Notes under the pieces: generated by a model
The model's database searches: none
What the model was told of the DNA's origin: nothing
What the model saw: only the letters and a program-made list of their open reading frames with translations
Program-made: the position numbers and the translations under genes
Part shown: positions 25,510 through 33,002 of the stretch, piece after piece
How the letters are laid out: each line of letters begins with the position of its first letter
Position numbering within the stretch: the first letter of the stretch is position 1
Source: Kineosporiaceae bacterium
GTDB lineage: Bacteria; Actinomycetota; Actinomycetes; Actinomycetales; Kineosporiaceae
NCBI GenBank assembly: GCA_016794595.1
Contig: JAEUJN010000110.1
Span: 1 to 49,106 of the forward strand
Length of the DNA: 49,106 nt
Direction: 5' to 3'

Positions 25510-26781
25510 TCACAGCTCGTGCTCGGCGAGCTCGCGAAAGGTCTCGGGGACGCCGCGGCGCCGGCCGAGTGCGGCCGGCAGGTAGTCCACGGCGGCGGTT
25601 CCGAACCGTGCCCGCACCCGGTCGACCGTGCAGTCGACGGCCCACCGGGCCGCACCGGCCTCCGATCCCGGGCTGCGCGGATCGGGTGGTGGGAGCGGCA
25701 ACTCCAGTTGGATCACCTGCTGCACCACGAGGTTGGACACCGAGATGGCCAGCAGGCTGATCTCGCAGGGGCCGCCGTCCGAGGTCGGATCCTCTGCGTC
25801 GATCGCCTGCCAGGCCAGGTGCTCGGCCACCTCGGTCAGGGTGAGGGTTGCCGAGATGGCGGCGTCCAGCGTGATCGACCGGGTGACCGCGCGCAGATCG
25901 GCGAAGCGCACCCGCACGGTGATCGTGCGCCCCGCCCGGCTCTTGGTCCGCAGCCGTGTGGCCACCCGATCGGCCAGGTGCCCGAGGGTCGAGCGCACCG
26001 CCTCCGGGGTGGCCACCCGACGCCCCATGGCCGACTGCGCGCCCACGGAGCGGGCCCGGGTCGAGGTCACCACCCGGCGGGGGTCCCGGTTGTGGGACAG
26101 CGCCGACAGCTTGGCCCCGTTGGCATGCCCCAGCAGGCGTTCGACGTCCCCCGAGGAGGACCGGGCGAGCTGACCGATGGTGGTGATCCCCTCGGCGGCC
26201 AGCTTGCGCTGGGTCACCGGACCCACCCCCCACATCAGCTCGACCGGCAGGGGGTCGAGAAAGGTGCGCTCGGCGTCCGGGTCGACCACCACCAGCCCGT
26301 CGGGCTTGGCCACCTGGGAGGCGATCTTGGCCAGGTGCTTGGTGCGGGCGACCCCGACCGAGATCGGCAGGCCGACCTCGTCGCGCACCCGGTCGCGCAA
26401 CTGGGTGGCGATCGCCGTCGGTGGACCGAACAGGTGCACCGACCCCGAGACGTCCAGGAACGCCTCGTCGATCGAGATGCGTTCCACCGCGGGGGTGAAG
26501 TCGCTCATCACCCCGACCACCGTGTCGGCCAGTTGCTGGTAGCGGTCGAAGTGCCCGCGGACGAAGGTGATCGTCGGGCACAGCCGCCGCGCACGCCACC
26601 CGGGCATGCCGCCGCGGACCCCGAACGCCTTGGCCTCGTACGAGGCCGCCAACACCACACCACCCCGATCGCTGCCACCGACCGCGATCGGCCGGCCGCG
26701 CAGGGCGGGATCCAGCAGTTGCTCGACCGAGGCGTAGAACGCGTCCAGGTCGGCGTGCAAGATGCTGGCACCGCCGGGCAT
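25510..26781 (-). CDS. dinB: DNA polymerase IV (Y-family translesion polymerase)
   Basis: The 423-residue protein has the Y-family catalytic boxes ILHADLDAFYASVEQLLDP (metal-binding Asp) and RISIDEAFLDVSGSV (Asp-Glu pair), and YEAKAFGVRGGMP in the fingers. Next come helix-hairpin-helix segments (MWGVGPVTQRKLAAEGITTIGQLA) and a little-finger domain. It bypasses DNA damage. The ending RELAEHEL does not match the QxxLxLF clamp-binding form, although QLELPLP in the C-terminal region is similar and may serve. It is convergent with the DUF4395 gene; the start ATG is at 26781. No LexA box was recognised upstream. Confidence 0.93.
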   Translation of the reverse strand: MPGGASILHADLDAFYASVEQLLDPALRGRPIAVGGSDRGGVVLAASYEAKAFGVRGGMPGWRARRLCPTITFVRGHFDRYQQLADTVVGVMSDFTPAVERISIDEAFLDVSGSVHLFGPPTAIATQLRDRVRDEVGLPISVGVARTKHLAKIASQVAKPDGLVVVDPDAERTFLDPLPVELMWGVGPVTQRKLAAEGITTIGQLARSSSGDVERLLGHANGAKLSALSHNRDPRRVVTSTRARSVGAQSAMGRRVATPEAVRSTLGHLADRVATRLRTKSRAGRTITVRVRFADLRAVTRSITLDAAISATLTLTEVAEHLAWQAIDAEDPTSDGGPCEISLLAISVSNLVVQQVIQLELPLPPPDPRSPGSEAGAARWAVDCTVDRVRARFGTAAVDYLPAALGRRRGVPETFRELAEHEL

Positions 26782-26785
26782 GCGC

Positions 26786-27916
26786 TCACACTACTCGAAC
26801 AGGTGTTCGATTGGCCAGAGGGCTGGGCTCTTCATGTTCCTCGCCGCCGGGAGTCATCGGGCCACCCCGCCGGGCGGGGGCGAACACGAATCGTCGCTGG
26901 ACGTGAAAGCCCACCCCGAACAGGCTCACCTCGGTGATCAGCTTGGCGGGAGCCAGCGGAACCGCGAGGCCGAGGACCAGCAGGTGCATCAGGGCGTAGT
27001 TGAGCAGCAGGAGGACGGCGGCCAGCGATCCGTAGCGCAGCGCCGAACCCGAGAGGCCGGGCCGTGCCGAGCCCGAGCGGTGGAAGACCAGGCGCCGATT
27101 CGTCGCGAAGTTGACCGAGGCACTGATCAGGCGGGCGCCCACCACGGCCGTGAGCAGGCTGCCCGAGGCCGCCGTGATCACGACCACGCCCAGGGTGTCG
27201 AGGACGAACGCGCCCAGGGAACTGGCGCTGAACCGCACCAGGGGGGCGTAGACCCGCAGGGAGTCGAACACCGGCCGGAAGTGCGAGGAGCTGTTCCCCT
27301 CCTGGTAGATCGTGGCGATCTCCACCTGCTCGATCACCATCCCCGCCTTCCGGGCCTGCAGCAATACCTCGAGCTCGTACTCGAACCGTTCTCCCGCAAC
27401 CGTTCCCAGCCAGTCGAGGAGCCGGGAGGGGTAGGCCCGAAGCCCGGTCTGGGTGTCGCGCAGCGAGCTCCCGGTGGCCATCAGGAACGCCACGCGTGTC
27501 AGGTGGTTGCCGATCCGGCTGCGGGCGGGGACGGGACCGGTGAACGCCCGGGTGCCCAAGGCCATGGCAGCCGCCGGGTGCCGGTCCAGGTGCTCGGCCA
27601 CGCGCAGGATGTCGGCGGGCCGGTGTTGCCCGTCGCAGTCGGCACAGACGACGGACCGCCCCGGGTGGTCGCCTGCGATGTGGGCGAAGCCGGTGCGCAG
27701 GGCGGCCCCCTTGCCCCGGTTCGCCGGGTGCTGCAGCACCGTGCACCCCAGGTGCCGGGCGCGCTCGAAGAAGCCGTCGTACGCGGGCCCGCTGCCGTCG
27801 TCCACGATCACCACCTCGAGCAGGGGCGCGTCCCGGAGCAACGCGGTGACCAGCTCGAGCAGGCGGCGATCCGGCTCGTAGGCGGGGATCAGCACGACCG
27901 GCAGGCGCGCGCTCAC
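26786..27916 (-). CDS. Family 2 glycosyltransferase fused to GtrA-like membrane domain
   Basis: The 376-residue protein begins with a GT-A fold: VVLIPAYEPDRRLLELV, VVIVDDGSG, VVCADCDGQHRPADI (metal-binding Asp pair) and SLRDTQTGLRAYPS, as in dolichyl/undecaprenyl-phosphate mannosyltransferases. It ends with a four-helix GtrA/DPMS-type domain (SLGAFVLDTLGVVVITAAS, NFATNRRLVFHRSG). It would transfer a sugar to a polyprenyl phosphate at the inner membrane face and help flip it. The GTG start overlaps the stop of the upstream phosphodiester glycosidase-like gene, so the two form one unit. Confidence 0.9.
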   Translation of the reverse strand: MSARLPVVLIPAYEPDRRLLELVTALLRDAPLLEVVIVDDGSGPAYDGFFERARHLGCTVLQHPANRGKGAALRTGFAHIAGDHPGRSVVCADCDGQHRPADILRVAEHLDRHPAAAMALGTRAFTGPVPARSRIGNHLTRVAFLMATGSSLRDTQTGLRAYPSRLLDWLGTVAGERFEYELEVLLQARKAGMVIEQVEIATIYQEGNSSSHFRPVFDSLRVYAPLVRFSASSLGAFVLDTLGVVVITAASGSLLTAVVGARLISASVNFATNRRLVFHRSGSARPGLSGSALRYGSLAAVLLLLNYALMHLLVLGLAVPLAPAKLITEVSLFGVGFHVQRRFVFAPARRGGPMTPGGEEHEEPSPLANRTPVRVV

Positions 27917-28899
27917 GAGGACTGATCCGTGAGCGACGTGCCCGCGATGTACAGGATGTCGCTGGTACCGCGCTCCTGACCCTTGCCCAACGGGTTGTTC
28001 ACCAGGGAACCGTTGAAGTACATGGTGGAGGAGCCGCCGCCGTCCAGGTTGTAGGCGACCCGCGCACCGGCCTGGACGGACAGGTGCGCGAACTCGGTCA
28101 TGGTGACCCCGCGGCTGTAGCCGGGGCTGCGGCCGTCCACCACGATCACGACCAGGTGGTTGGTGTCGATCAGGCCGATTCCCGTCCGCGGCTGGCGGCC
28201 CTGGATCGAGTGGTTGCCGACGTTGGTGTCCACCTCGACGTCGTCGATCCCCTCGATCACCATGCCGTGCTCGACCAGACCGGGGCCGAACGACAGCGTG
28301 CTCCAGACCCCTTCGGCGAGCAGGTCGTCGGCGCTGGTCGCGGTCTCCTGGATCAGGCGCATCGTGCCGTCTCGGTAGATGGCCAGACCCTGACGGGCCG
28401 GTTCGTCGCGGTAGATCACCCCGTTGCGGATGACGATCCCGGTGTCGCGGAAGCCGTAGTAGTCGCCGTTGACCGCGAACATGGCACCGACCCCGGAGGC
28501 GATCACCGATGGGTTGGCGATGATGTTGGTGCCGAAACTGTTCTGCGCGAACGCCGATCGCAGCACGGTGGCGTCGGTGAGCCGGAGGTCGGCCAGGTAG
28601 GCGGTCACGGTGTCCGAGCCGCTGCCGGTGACCGAGGTGGTCAGCCGGATCGTGCCGGCGTCGCTGACGTAGGTGGTGGCGGTGACCGTCCCGGCCGGGC
28701 TGACGGGCGCGGCCGCGGAGCCGGTCTGGCTCGCCTCGTACCCGGCCACGTCGGAGACCTCGACGTGGTCGATGACGAACCGGTCCAGGGCCCACGCCGA
28801 GCTGCTCCCCACCAGGAGCAGGGAGGTGAGGCCGGCGAGGACCGCGCGGCGGCCGAGCGGGGCGGGACACGGCGCGTGCACCGGGGGGTGAGATGTCAT
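27913..28899 (-). CDS. Secreted phosphodiester glycosidase-like (NAGPA) protein
   Basis: The 328-residue protein has a signal sequence (RRAVLAGLTSLLLVGSSSAWA) and a NAGPA domain with AMFAVNGDYYGF, RTGIGLIDTNHLVVIVVDGR and the conserved NLDGGGSSTMYFNG end motif. The family cleaves sugar phosphodiester bonds, as the lysosomal uncovering enzyme does, and bacterial members are linked to exopolysaccharide or teichoic-acid-like polymers. Coupling to the downstream glycosyltransferase suggests trimming or modification of a cell-wall glycopolymer outside the cell. The substrate is unknown. Confidence 0.88.
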   Translation of the reverse strand: MTSHPPVHAPCPAPLGRRAVLAGLTSLLLVGSSSAWALDRFVIDHVEVSDVAGYEASQTGSAAAPVSPAGTVTATTYVSDAGTIRLTTSVTGSGSDTVTAYLADLRLTDATVLRSAFAQNSFGTNIIANPSVIASGVGAMFAVNGDYYGFRDTGIVIRNGVIYRDEPARQGLAIYRDGTMRLIQETATSADDLLAEGVWSTLSFGPGLVEHGMVIEGIDDVEVDTNVGNHSIQGRQPRTGIGLIDTNHLVVIVVDGRSPGYSRGVTMTEFAHLSVQAGARVAYNLDGGGSSTMYFNGSLVNNPLGKGQERGTSDILYIAGTSLTDQSS

Positions 28900-28980
28900 G
28901 AGTCAGGTGTAGGGATCGCCCCTGAGTCGTGATCAGGATGATGCTGTCGACCTGCTGTGCATCCGTGCGCTGCCACGCCG

Positions 28981-29014
28981 AGAGGCCCCGGAGCGCAAGG
29001 GCTCCGGGGCCTCT
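28981..29014 (-). terminator. Strong hairpin downstream of the beta-helix lipoprotein gene
   Basis: AGAGGCCCCGGAGC pairs perfectly over 14 bp with GCTCCGGGGCCTCT around a six-base loop. It lies 36 bases after the stop of the minus-strand lipoprotein gene and before the NAGPA gene, so it can end or attenuate the DUF4956-VTC transcript. No T-run follows. Confidence 0.75.
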
Positions 29015-29049
29015 ACTCGGCCTGCGGCAACGTACCTGCCATCCAGGGG

Positions 29050-30609
29050 TCAGGCCCGCGGGCCGCCACCGGGACCGCCACCCGTGTGCCCACCGGTGTG
29101 CTGGCCCTCGGTGACCGTGGCGACCCTCTCGGCACCGTTCACGGTGCCGGCCGCGGTCAGGCCGGCGATCGCCTGGCCACTCGGGGTCCCGCCGACGTAC
29201 ACGTCGTAGCTCGCGCCGTCCTGGAGGGCAGCCGAGGAGAACACCACCGAGGAGGTGTCCTTGGCGACGGTGTACGAGGCCACCACCGAGTCGCCCGAGA
29301 CCAACTGGACGACGCTGCCGGCCGGCACGACGTCCCCGAAGGTGACCGACACCCATGGCTGGGCGGAATCCGTGGCGGGAGCCACCGCCATGCCGGAACT
29401 GCCTGCGGCGAGCAGGGTTCCACCGCTGATCGACACCCCGCCGTCGGCATCCAGCGCGCCGTTGCCGTTGGACGTCGGGCCGCTCACGACGAGGGTGCCC
29501 CCGGTGATCGTGAGTGCGCCGCCGGTGTCCACTCCGTCGCCGTCGGCCGAGACCGTCACGGTCCCTCCACTCAGGGACACCCCGTCGCCGCCCTGGGGGG
29601 TGTTGAGCCCGTCGTCGCCGGCGGTCACCGAGACGGTTCCGGCGTCGATCACGATGGCCGAGCCCTCGAGCCCCTCGGTCGAGCGCTCGACCGTGACCGT
29701 CGCCTGGCCGACGGTCAGCTCGCCCTCGGCGTGGGCGCCGTCGTCCCCGGCGTCGAGGGTCACCGTTCCGCCCAGCAGGGCGATGTAGCCGACCGTGTCG
29801 TCGGCCTCGTTGTCGGACTTCAGGGCGTCGTCGCCGGCAGTGACGGACACGGTGCCGCCCTCGACGATCAGGTAGTCCTTGCCCCGGATGCCGTCGTCGA
29901 CGGCGGTCACGGTGACGGTCCCCGACTGGATGACGAGGCCATCCTTGCCGGCGATGCCGTCGTTGGCATTGCCGGTGACGGTCAGCGTCCCGGTGCCGGT
30001 GAGGGTCAGGTCGGCCATCGAGTGGAGCGCGGCGTTGGGGGCATCGGTGTCCTCGGTGCTGTCGCTGGTCGCGCCGGCGTACGTCGCCGCGTCGGTCAGG
30101 GAGTTGTCGGTTCCCTCGGCGAGCACCACGACGGCCTCGTCGGCTGCGGTGATCTGGATCGCCGACCCGGTGGCGGAGGTGATCTGCGCACCGTTCAGCA
30201 CAAGGCGGACCTTGCCCTCGGCGGTGCTGTTCACCACCACCTGGCCGGCGTCGAGGGTGCCGGTGAGCACGTAGGTGCCCGGGGCCGAGATGGCGATCGT
30301 GGAGCCGTCCACGCTGACCCCGGTGGCCGAACCCTCGACGGCGGCGCCACTGCCGGACAGGGTGATCTGGACGGCGTCCGCGGCGTCGTAGGCGGCGTCG
30401 TCGGTCTCGGCGTGAGGCTCGGCGTTGTCGGCCAGGGCCGAGGCCACCGCACCGGTGGTGGCCGAACTGGTGGCCGAACTGGTGGCCGAACCGGTGGCCG
30501 AGGTCGTGGCGCGACCAGAGGAGTCGGTGGAGGCGACCGCCGAGCCGCAGGCCGCGAGGGTGAGGGCGAGGACGGCGGCGCCGGCGGTGGTGAGGAATCG
30601 GCGGGTCAC
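29050..30609 (-). CDS. Cthe_2159-type carbohydrate-binding beta-helix lipoprotein
   Basis: The 519-residue protein begins with a lipoprotein signal (MTRRFLTTAG to Cys21 in TLAACGS), then a Ser/Thr/Ala linker with ATSSATSS repeats. A long region follows in which SGGTVTV-, AGDDGLN- and GDDALKSDNE-type turns recur about every 20-25 residues, as in right-handed beta-helices. Asp-rich turns (DDGIRGKDY, AGDDGAHAEG) could bind calcium, as in the polygalacturonate-binding Cthe_2159 family. It ends with a Gly/His-rich tail (HTGGHTGGGPGGGPRA). The GTG start overlaps the VTC gene stop. The partner genes are those often seen with this family. Confidence 0.85.
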   Translation of the reverse strand: MTRRFLTTAGAAVLALTLAACGSAVASTDSSGRATTSATGSATSSATSSATTGAVASALADNAEPHAETDDAAYDAADAVQITLSGSGAAVEGSATGVSVDGSTIAISAPGTYVLTGTLDAGQVVVNSTAEGKVRLVLNGAQITSATGSAIQITAADEAVVVLAEGTDNSLTDAATYAGATSDSTEDTDAPNAALHSMADLTLTGTGTLTVTGNANDGIAGKDGLVIQSGTVTVTAVDDGIRGKDYLIVEGGTVSVTAGDDALKSDNEADDTVGYIALLGGTVTLDAGDDGAHAEGELTVGQATVTVERSTEGLEGSAIVIDAGTVSVTAGDDGLNTPQGGDGVSLSGGTVTVSADGDGVDTGGALTITGGTLVVSGPTSNGNGALDADGGVSISGGTLLAAGSSGMAVAPATDSAQPWVSVTFGDVVPAGSVVQLVSGDSVVASYTVAKDTSSVVFSSAALQDGASYDVYVGGTPSGQAIAGLTAAGTVNGAERVATVTEGQHTGGHTGGGPGGGPRA

Positions 30610-31439
30610 GGAATGCTCCTGAGGGTGTCGTTGACGGTGGCGGGGTCGGGGACGAGCAGGTGGTCTCGCAGGACGCGACGCCACCGGGTGTGAGGGAGTT
30701 CGGGGTGCAGGGCGGCCAGGCCGGTGGCGAATTTCGAGATCGCCGTGGGCCGGTGTCCCAGGGACCAGAGCAACCGGTCGACCCCGCACGGGGTCGTGGC
30801 GGTCTTGGTCTCCACGATCGCCAGGTGCGGCCGGGCGAGCCGGCGATCGGGCACCGTCCACTCCAGATCGGTGTCGATCGTGACCCGGCTGTCTGAGGGC
30901 GTCCGCCCCTGCGCGGGCAGGTGCAGGGTGGTCCGTCGATACCCGGTCCGCAGCGCCGGCCGCAGGTGCCCCGGGTCGATCGCGGCCACCCCGGCGCCAC
31001 CCAGGGTGTGGGCCACGTACCGGAGGCGCTCGCCGTCCAGGTGCTGATCGGCCAGCGCCGCCTCGTCCAGCGGGTGCCGCAGCCCGGCGGGGCACGGCAG
31101 GCGGTCCTTGACCGTGAAGCGACCCCGTCGGGTCTTCACCTCCAGCCACAGTGACCCGGAGTCCAGGTAGGCCCGGCTGCGCACCTTGAACCGCCGCCGC
31201 CGGCGGCGGGCGGTCAACAGGTAGCTGGCCCGGTCGGGGGTGTCCAGATAGATCGAGGCGTACCCGAAGTGGCGCCGTCCGGCGATCTCGAGTACTCGGG
31301 TGGTCGAGGGCAGCAGCCTGACCAGCAGTTCGGCATCCGCCAAGGGCAGCAGGTACTTGCGGTCCACCCGGGTCTGCAGCGCAGCCCGTCCGGTGAGCTC
31401 GGGAAGCGTGATCGGGGCCAGGCGTTCGGTGTCGATCAC
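30606..31439 (-). CDS. VTC-domain polyphosphate polymerase-like protein
   Basis: The 277-residue protein has the VTC tunnel features: RVDRKYLLP at the start, FGYASIYLDTPD, RRRRRRFKVRSRAYLDSGSLWLEVKTRRGRFTVKDR (basic residues for nucleotide and polyphosphate) and a late AIVETKT with SKF-ATGLAAL. This matches the yeast Vtc4 catalytic fold and its bacterial relatives, which make polyphosphate from ATP. No SPX domain is present. It overlaps both neighbours by GTGA, so DUF4956, VTC and the lipoprotein are made together. Activity is inferred from the fold. Confidence 0.88.
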   Translation of the reverse strand: MIDTERLAPITLPELTGRAALQTRVDRKYLLPLADAELLVRLLPSTTRVLEIAGRRHFGYASIYLDTPDRASYLLTARRRRRRFKVRSRAYLDSGSLWLEVKTRRGRFTVKDRLPCPAGLRHPLDEAALADQHLDGERLRYVAHTLGGAGVAAIDPGHLRPALRTGYRRTTLHLPAQGRTPSDSRVTIDTDLEWTVPDRRLARPHLAIVETKTATTPCGVDRLLWSLGHRPTAISKFATGLAALHPELPHTRWRRVLRDHLLVPDPATVNDTLRSIP

Positions 31440-32083
31440 GAGAGCACCCGTTCGGCGCCGGCGCGTGCCCGGGAGCGCAAGGGCACTCCTTCGGTGATCC
31501 GTTCGTGCTCCCCGCCTGGTCGCGTGCCGTCGCCGGTCGCCCGGCGGACGGCGTAGCGCACCTCGACCACGGTGGTGTCCTGCACCAGGTCGAGCTTGGT
31601 CACGCTGACGCCGTGGACGTCGGCGTTCAGCCGCTCGGTCAGCACGGTGCGCAACTCGCGCTCATCGGTGACGGCTCGGTCGAGCACGACGAGGCGGCGG
31701 CGGTACCGGCTGAGCAAGCGGGGGTGGTCGCCGACGTACATGGTCGCCACGATCAGTGCCATCAACGCAACCGTGACCAGGACCGGGGTGGCTGCCAGCC
31801 CGCCGAGCAGCCCGAGGGCCAGGGCGGAGAAGTAGTAGGCGATCTCGTGCTGGGCCAGTTCGTCCGAGCGCAACCGGATGATCGACAGCACCCCGAACAG
31901 GCCCAGGCCGAGCCCGGCGCCGACGGCGGCGCTGGACAGCACGCTGGCCACCGTGATCACGCCGACGTTGACCCCGAGGTAGGCCACCACCAGGTCGCGA
32001 CGGCGGTGGCGGGGGACATAGAGCCCGAAGACCAGGATGAGGATGGCGATGGCGTTGGCCAGGTAGAGGGAAGCGGTGAGCAC
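31436..32083 (-). CDS. DUF4956 membrane protein
   Basis: The 215-residue protein has about four membrane helices (YLANAIAILILVFGLYV, VVAYLGVNVGVITVASVL, AVGAGLGLGLFGVLSIIRLR, LALGLLGGLAATPVLVTVALMALIV) and then a cytoplasmic domain (DRAVTDERELRTVLTERLNADVHGVSVTKLDLVQDTTVVEVRYAV). The segment SIIRLRSDELAQHEIAYYF after the third helix is characteristic of DUF4956. The family commonly lies next to VTC-domain polymerases and is a candidate membrane partner, possibly a channel or anchor for the polymer. It is first in its operon, 138 bases from the divergent esterase gene. Confidence 0.88.
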   Translation of the reverse strand: MLTASLYLANAIAILILVFGLYVPRHRRRDLVVAYLGVNVGVITVASVLSSAAVGAGLGLGLFGVLSIIRLRSDELAQHEIAYYFSALALGLLGGLAATPVLVTVALMALIVATMYVGDHPRLLSRYRRRLVVLDRAVTDERELRTVLTERLNADVHGVSVTKLDLVQDTTVVEVRYAVRRATGDGTRPGGEHERITEGVPLRSRARAGAERVLS

Positions 32084-32221
32084 GGTGACCTCCGGGTCGG
32101 TGGCGATGACGGGGATCAGTCAGCCAGCCGGCCCTGGTCGGCTCCTTGGTCACCGCTGTGGGGCCCCTGTGAGGGTGTCGCCGCTGCGGGTCGTGCCGCG
32201 AGCCTGGTCTACCGTGGGCCG

Positions 32222-32986
32222 ATGGCGCTGATCCGGTGCAACTTCTTCTCCGAGGCACTCGAGCTCGGAACGTCGATGACCGTGCTGCTCCCGCAGGCCA
32301 CCCAGGCCCGGATCGGCACCGCGGACCTCGCCCGCTCCGGGCCCCCGCCGGTGCTCTACCTGCTGCACGGGTTGAGCGATGACGACACCATGTGGACCCG
32401 CCAGACCTCGATCGAGCGCTACGCCGACGAACGCGGTCTGGCCGTGGTCATGCCGCAGGTGCACCGCAGCTTCTACACCGATCAGGCCCACGGGCTGCGG
32501 TTCTGGACCTTCCTGGCCGAGGAGCTGCCACAGCTCGTGGCCCGGTTCTTCGTGGTGTCCCAGCGCCGGGAGGACACCTTCGTCGCCGGACTCTCGATGG
32601 GTGGGTACGGCGCGCTGCGGTGGGCCCTGCGGCAGCCGCACCGGTTTGCCGCCGCCGCCTCGCTGTCGGGCGCGCTGGACGTGGAGGCGTTGCGCGCCAA
32701 GGCAGATCTCGCCGAGCTGATGCGGCTGGTGCACGACGACCACGCGATCGCCGGCACGGACGCCGATGTGTTCGACCTGCTGGCCTCGGCGGACGTCACC
32801 GGCCTGCCGGCGTTCTACGTGTGCTGCGGCACCGAGGACGAACTCATCGAGGACAGCCGCCGGTTCGTCGACCTGGCCGGCTCCCGCGGGATCGACGTCA
32901 CGAGCGATTTCGGTGCGGGAGAGCATGTCTGGTCCTACTGGGACGCCACGATCCAGGACGTCCTGGACTGGTTGCCGTTGAGCTGA
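32222..32986 (+). CDS. Esterase of the EstA/S-formylglutathione hydrolase type
   Basis: The 254-residue alpha/beta hydrolase has the oxyanion region LYLLHGLSDDDTMWTRQT, the nucleophile elbow AGLSMGGYGALRWAL (Ser in GLSMGG), the Asp-containing CCGTEDELIED segment and the catalytic His in GAGEHVWSYWD. It lacks a signal peptide, so it is cytoplasmic. Closest in layout are tributyrin esterases and putative esterases (PF00756). It is a single gene between divergent and convergent neighbours; substrate unknown. Confidence 0.9.
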   Translation: MALIRCNFFSEALELGTSMTVLLPQATQARIGTADLARSGPPPVLYLLHGLSDDDTMWTRQTSIERYADERGLAVVMPQVHRSFYTDQAHGLRFWTFLAEELPQLVARFFVVSQRREDTFVAGLSMGGYGALRWALRQPHRFAAAASLSGALDVEALRAKADLAELMRLVHDDHAIAGTDADVFDLLASADVTGLPAFYVCCGTEDELIEDSRRFVDLAGSRGIDVTSDFGAGEHVWSYWDATIQDVLDWLPLS

Positions 32987-33002
32987 GGGAAGCGTCCGGA
33001 GC

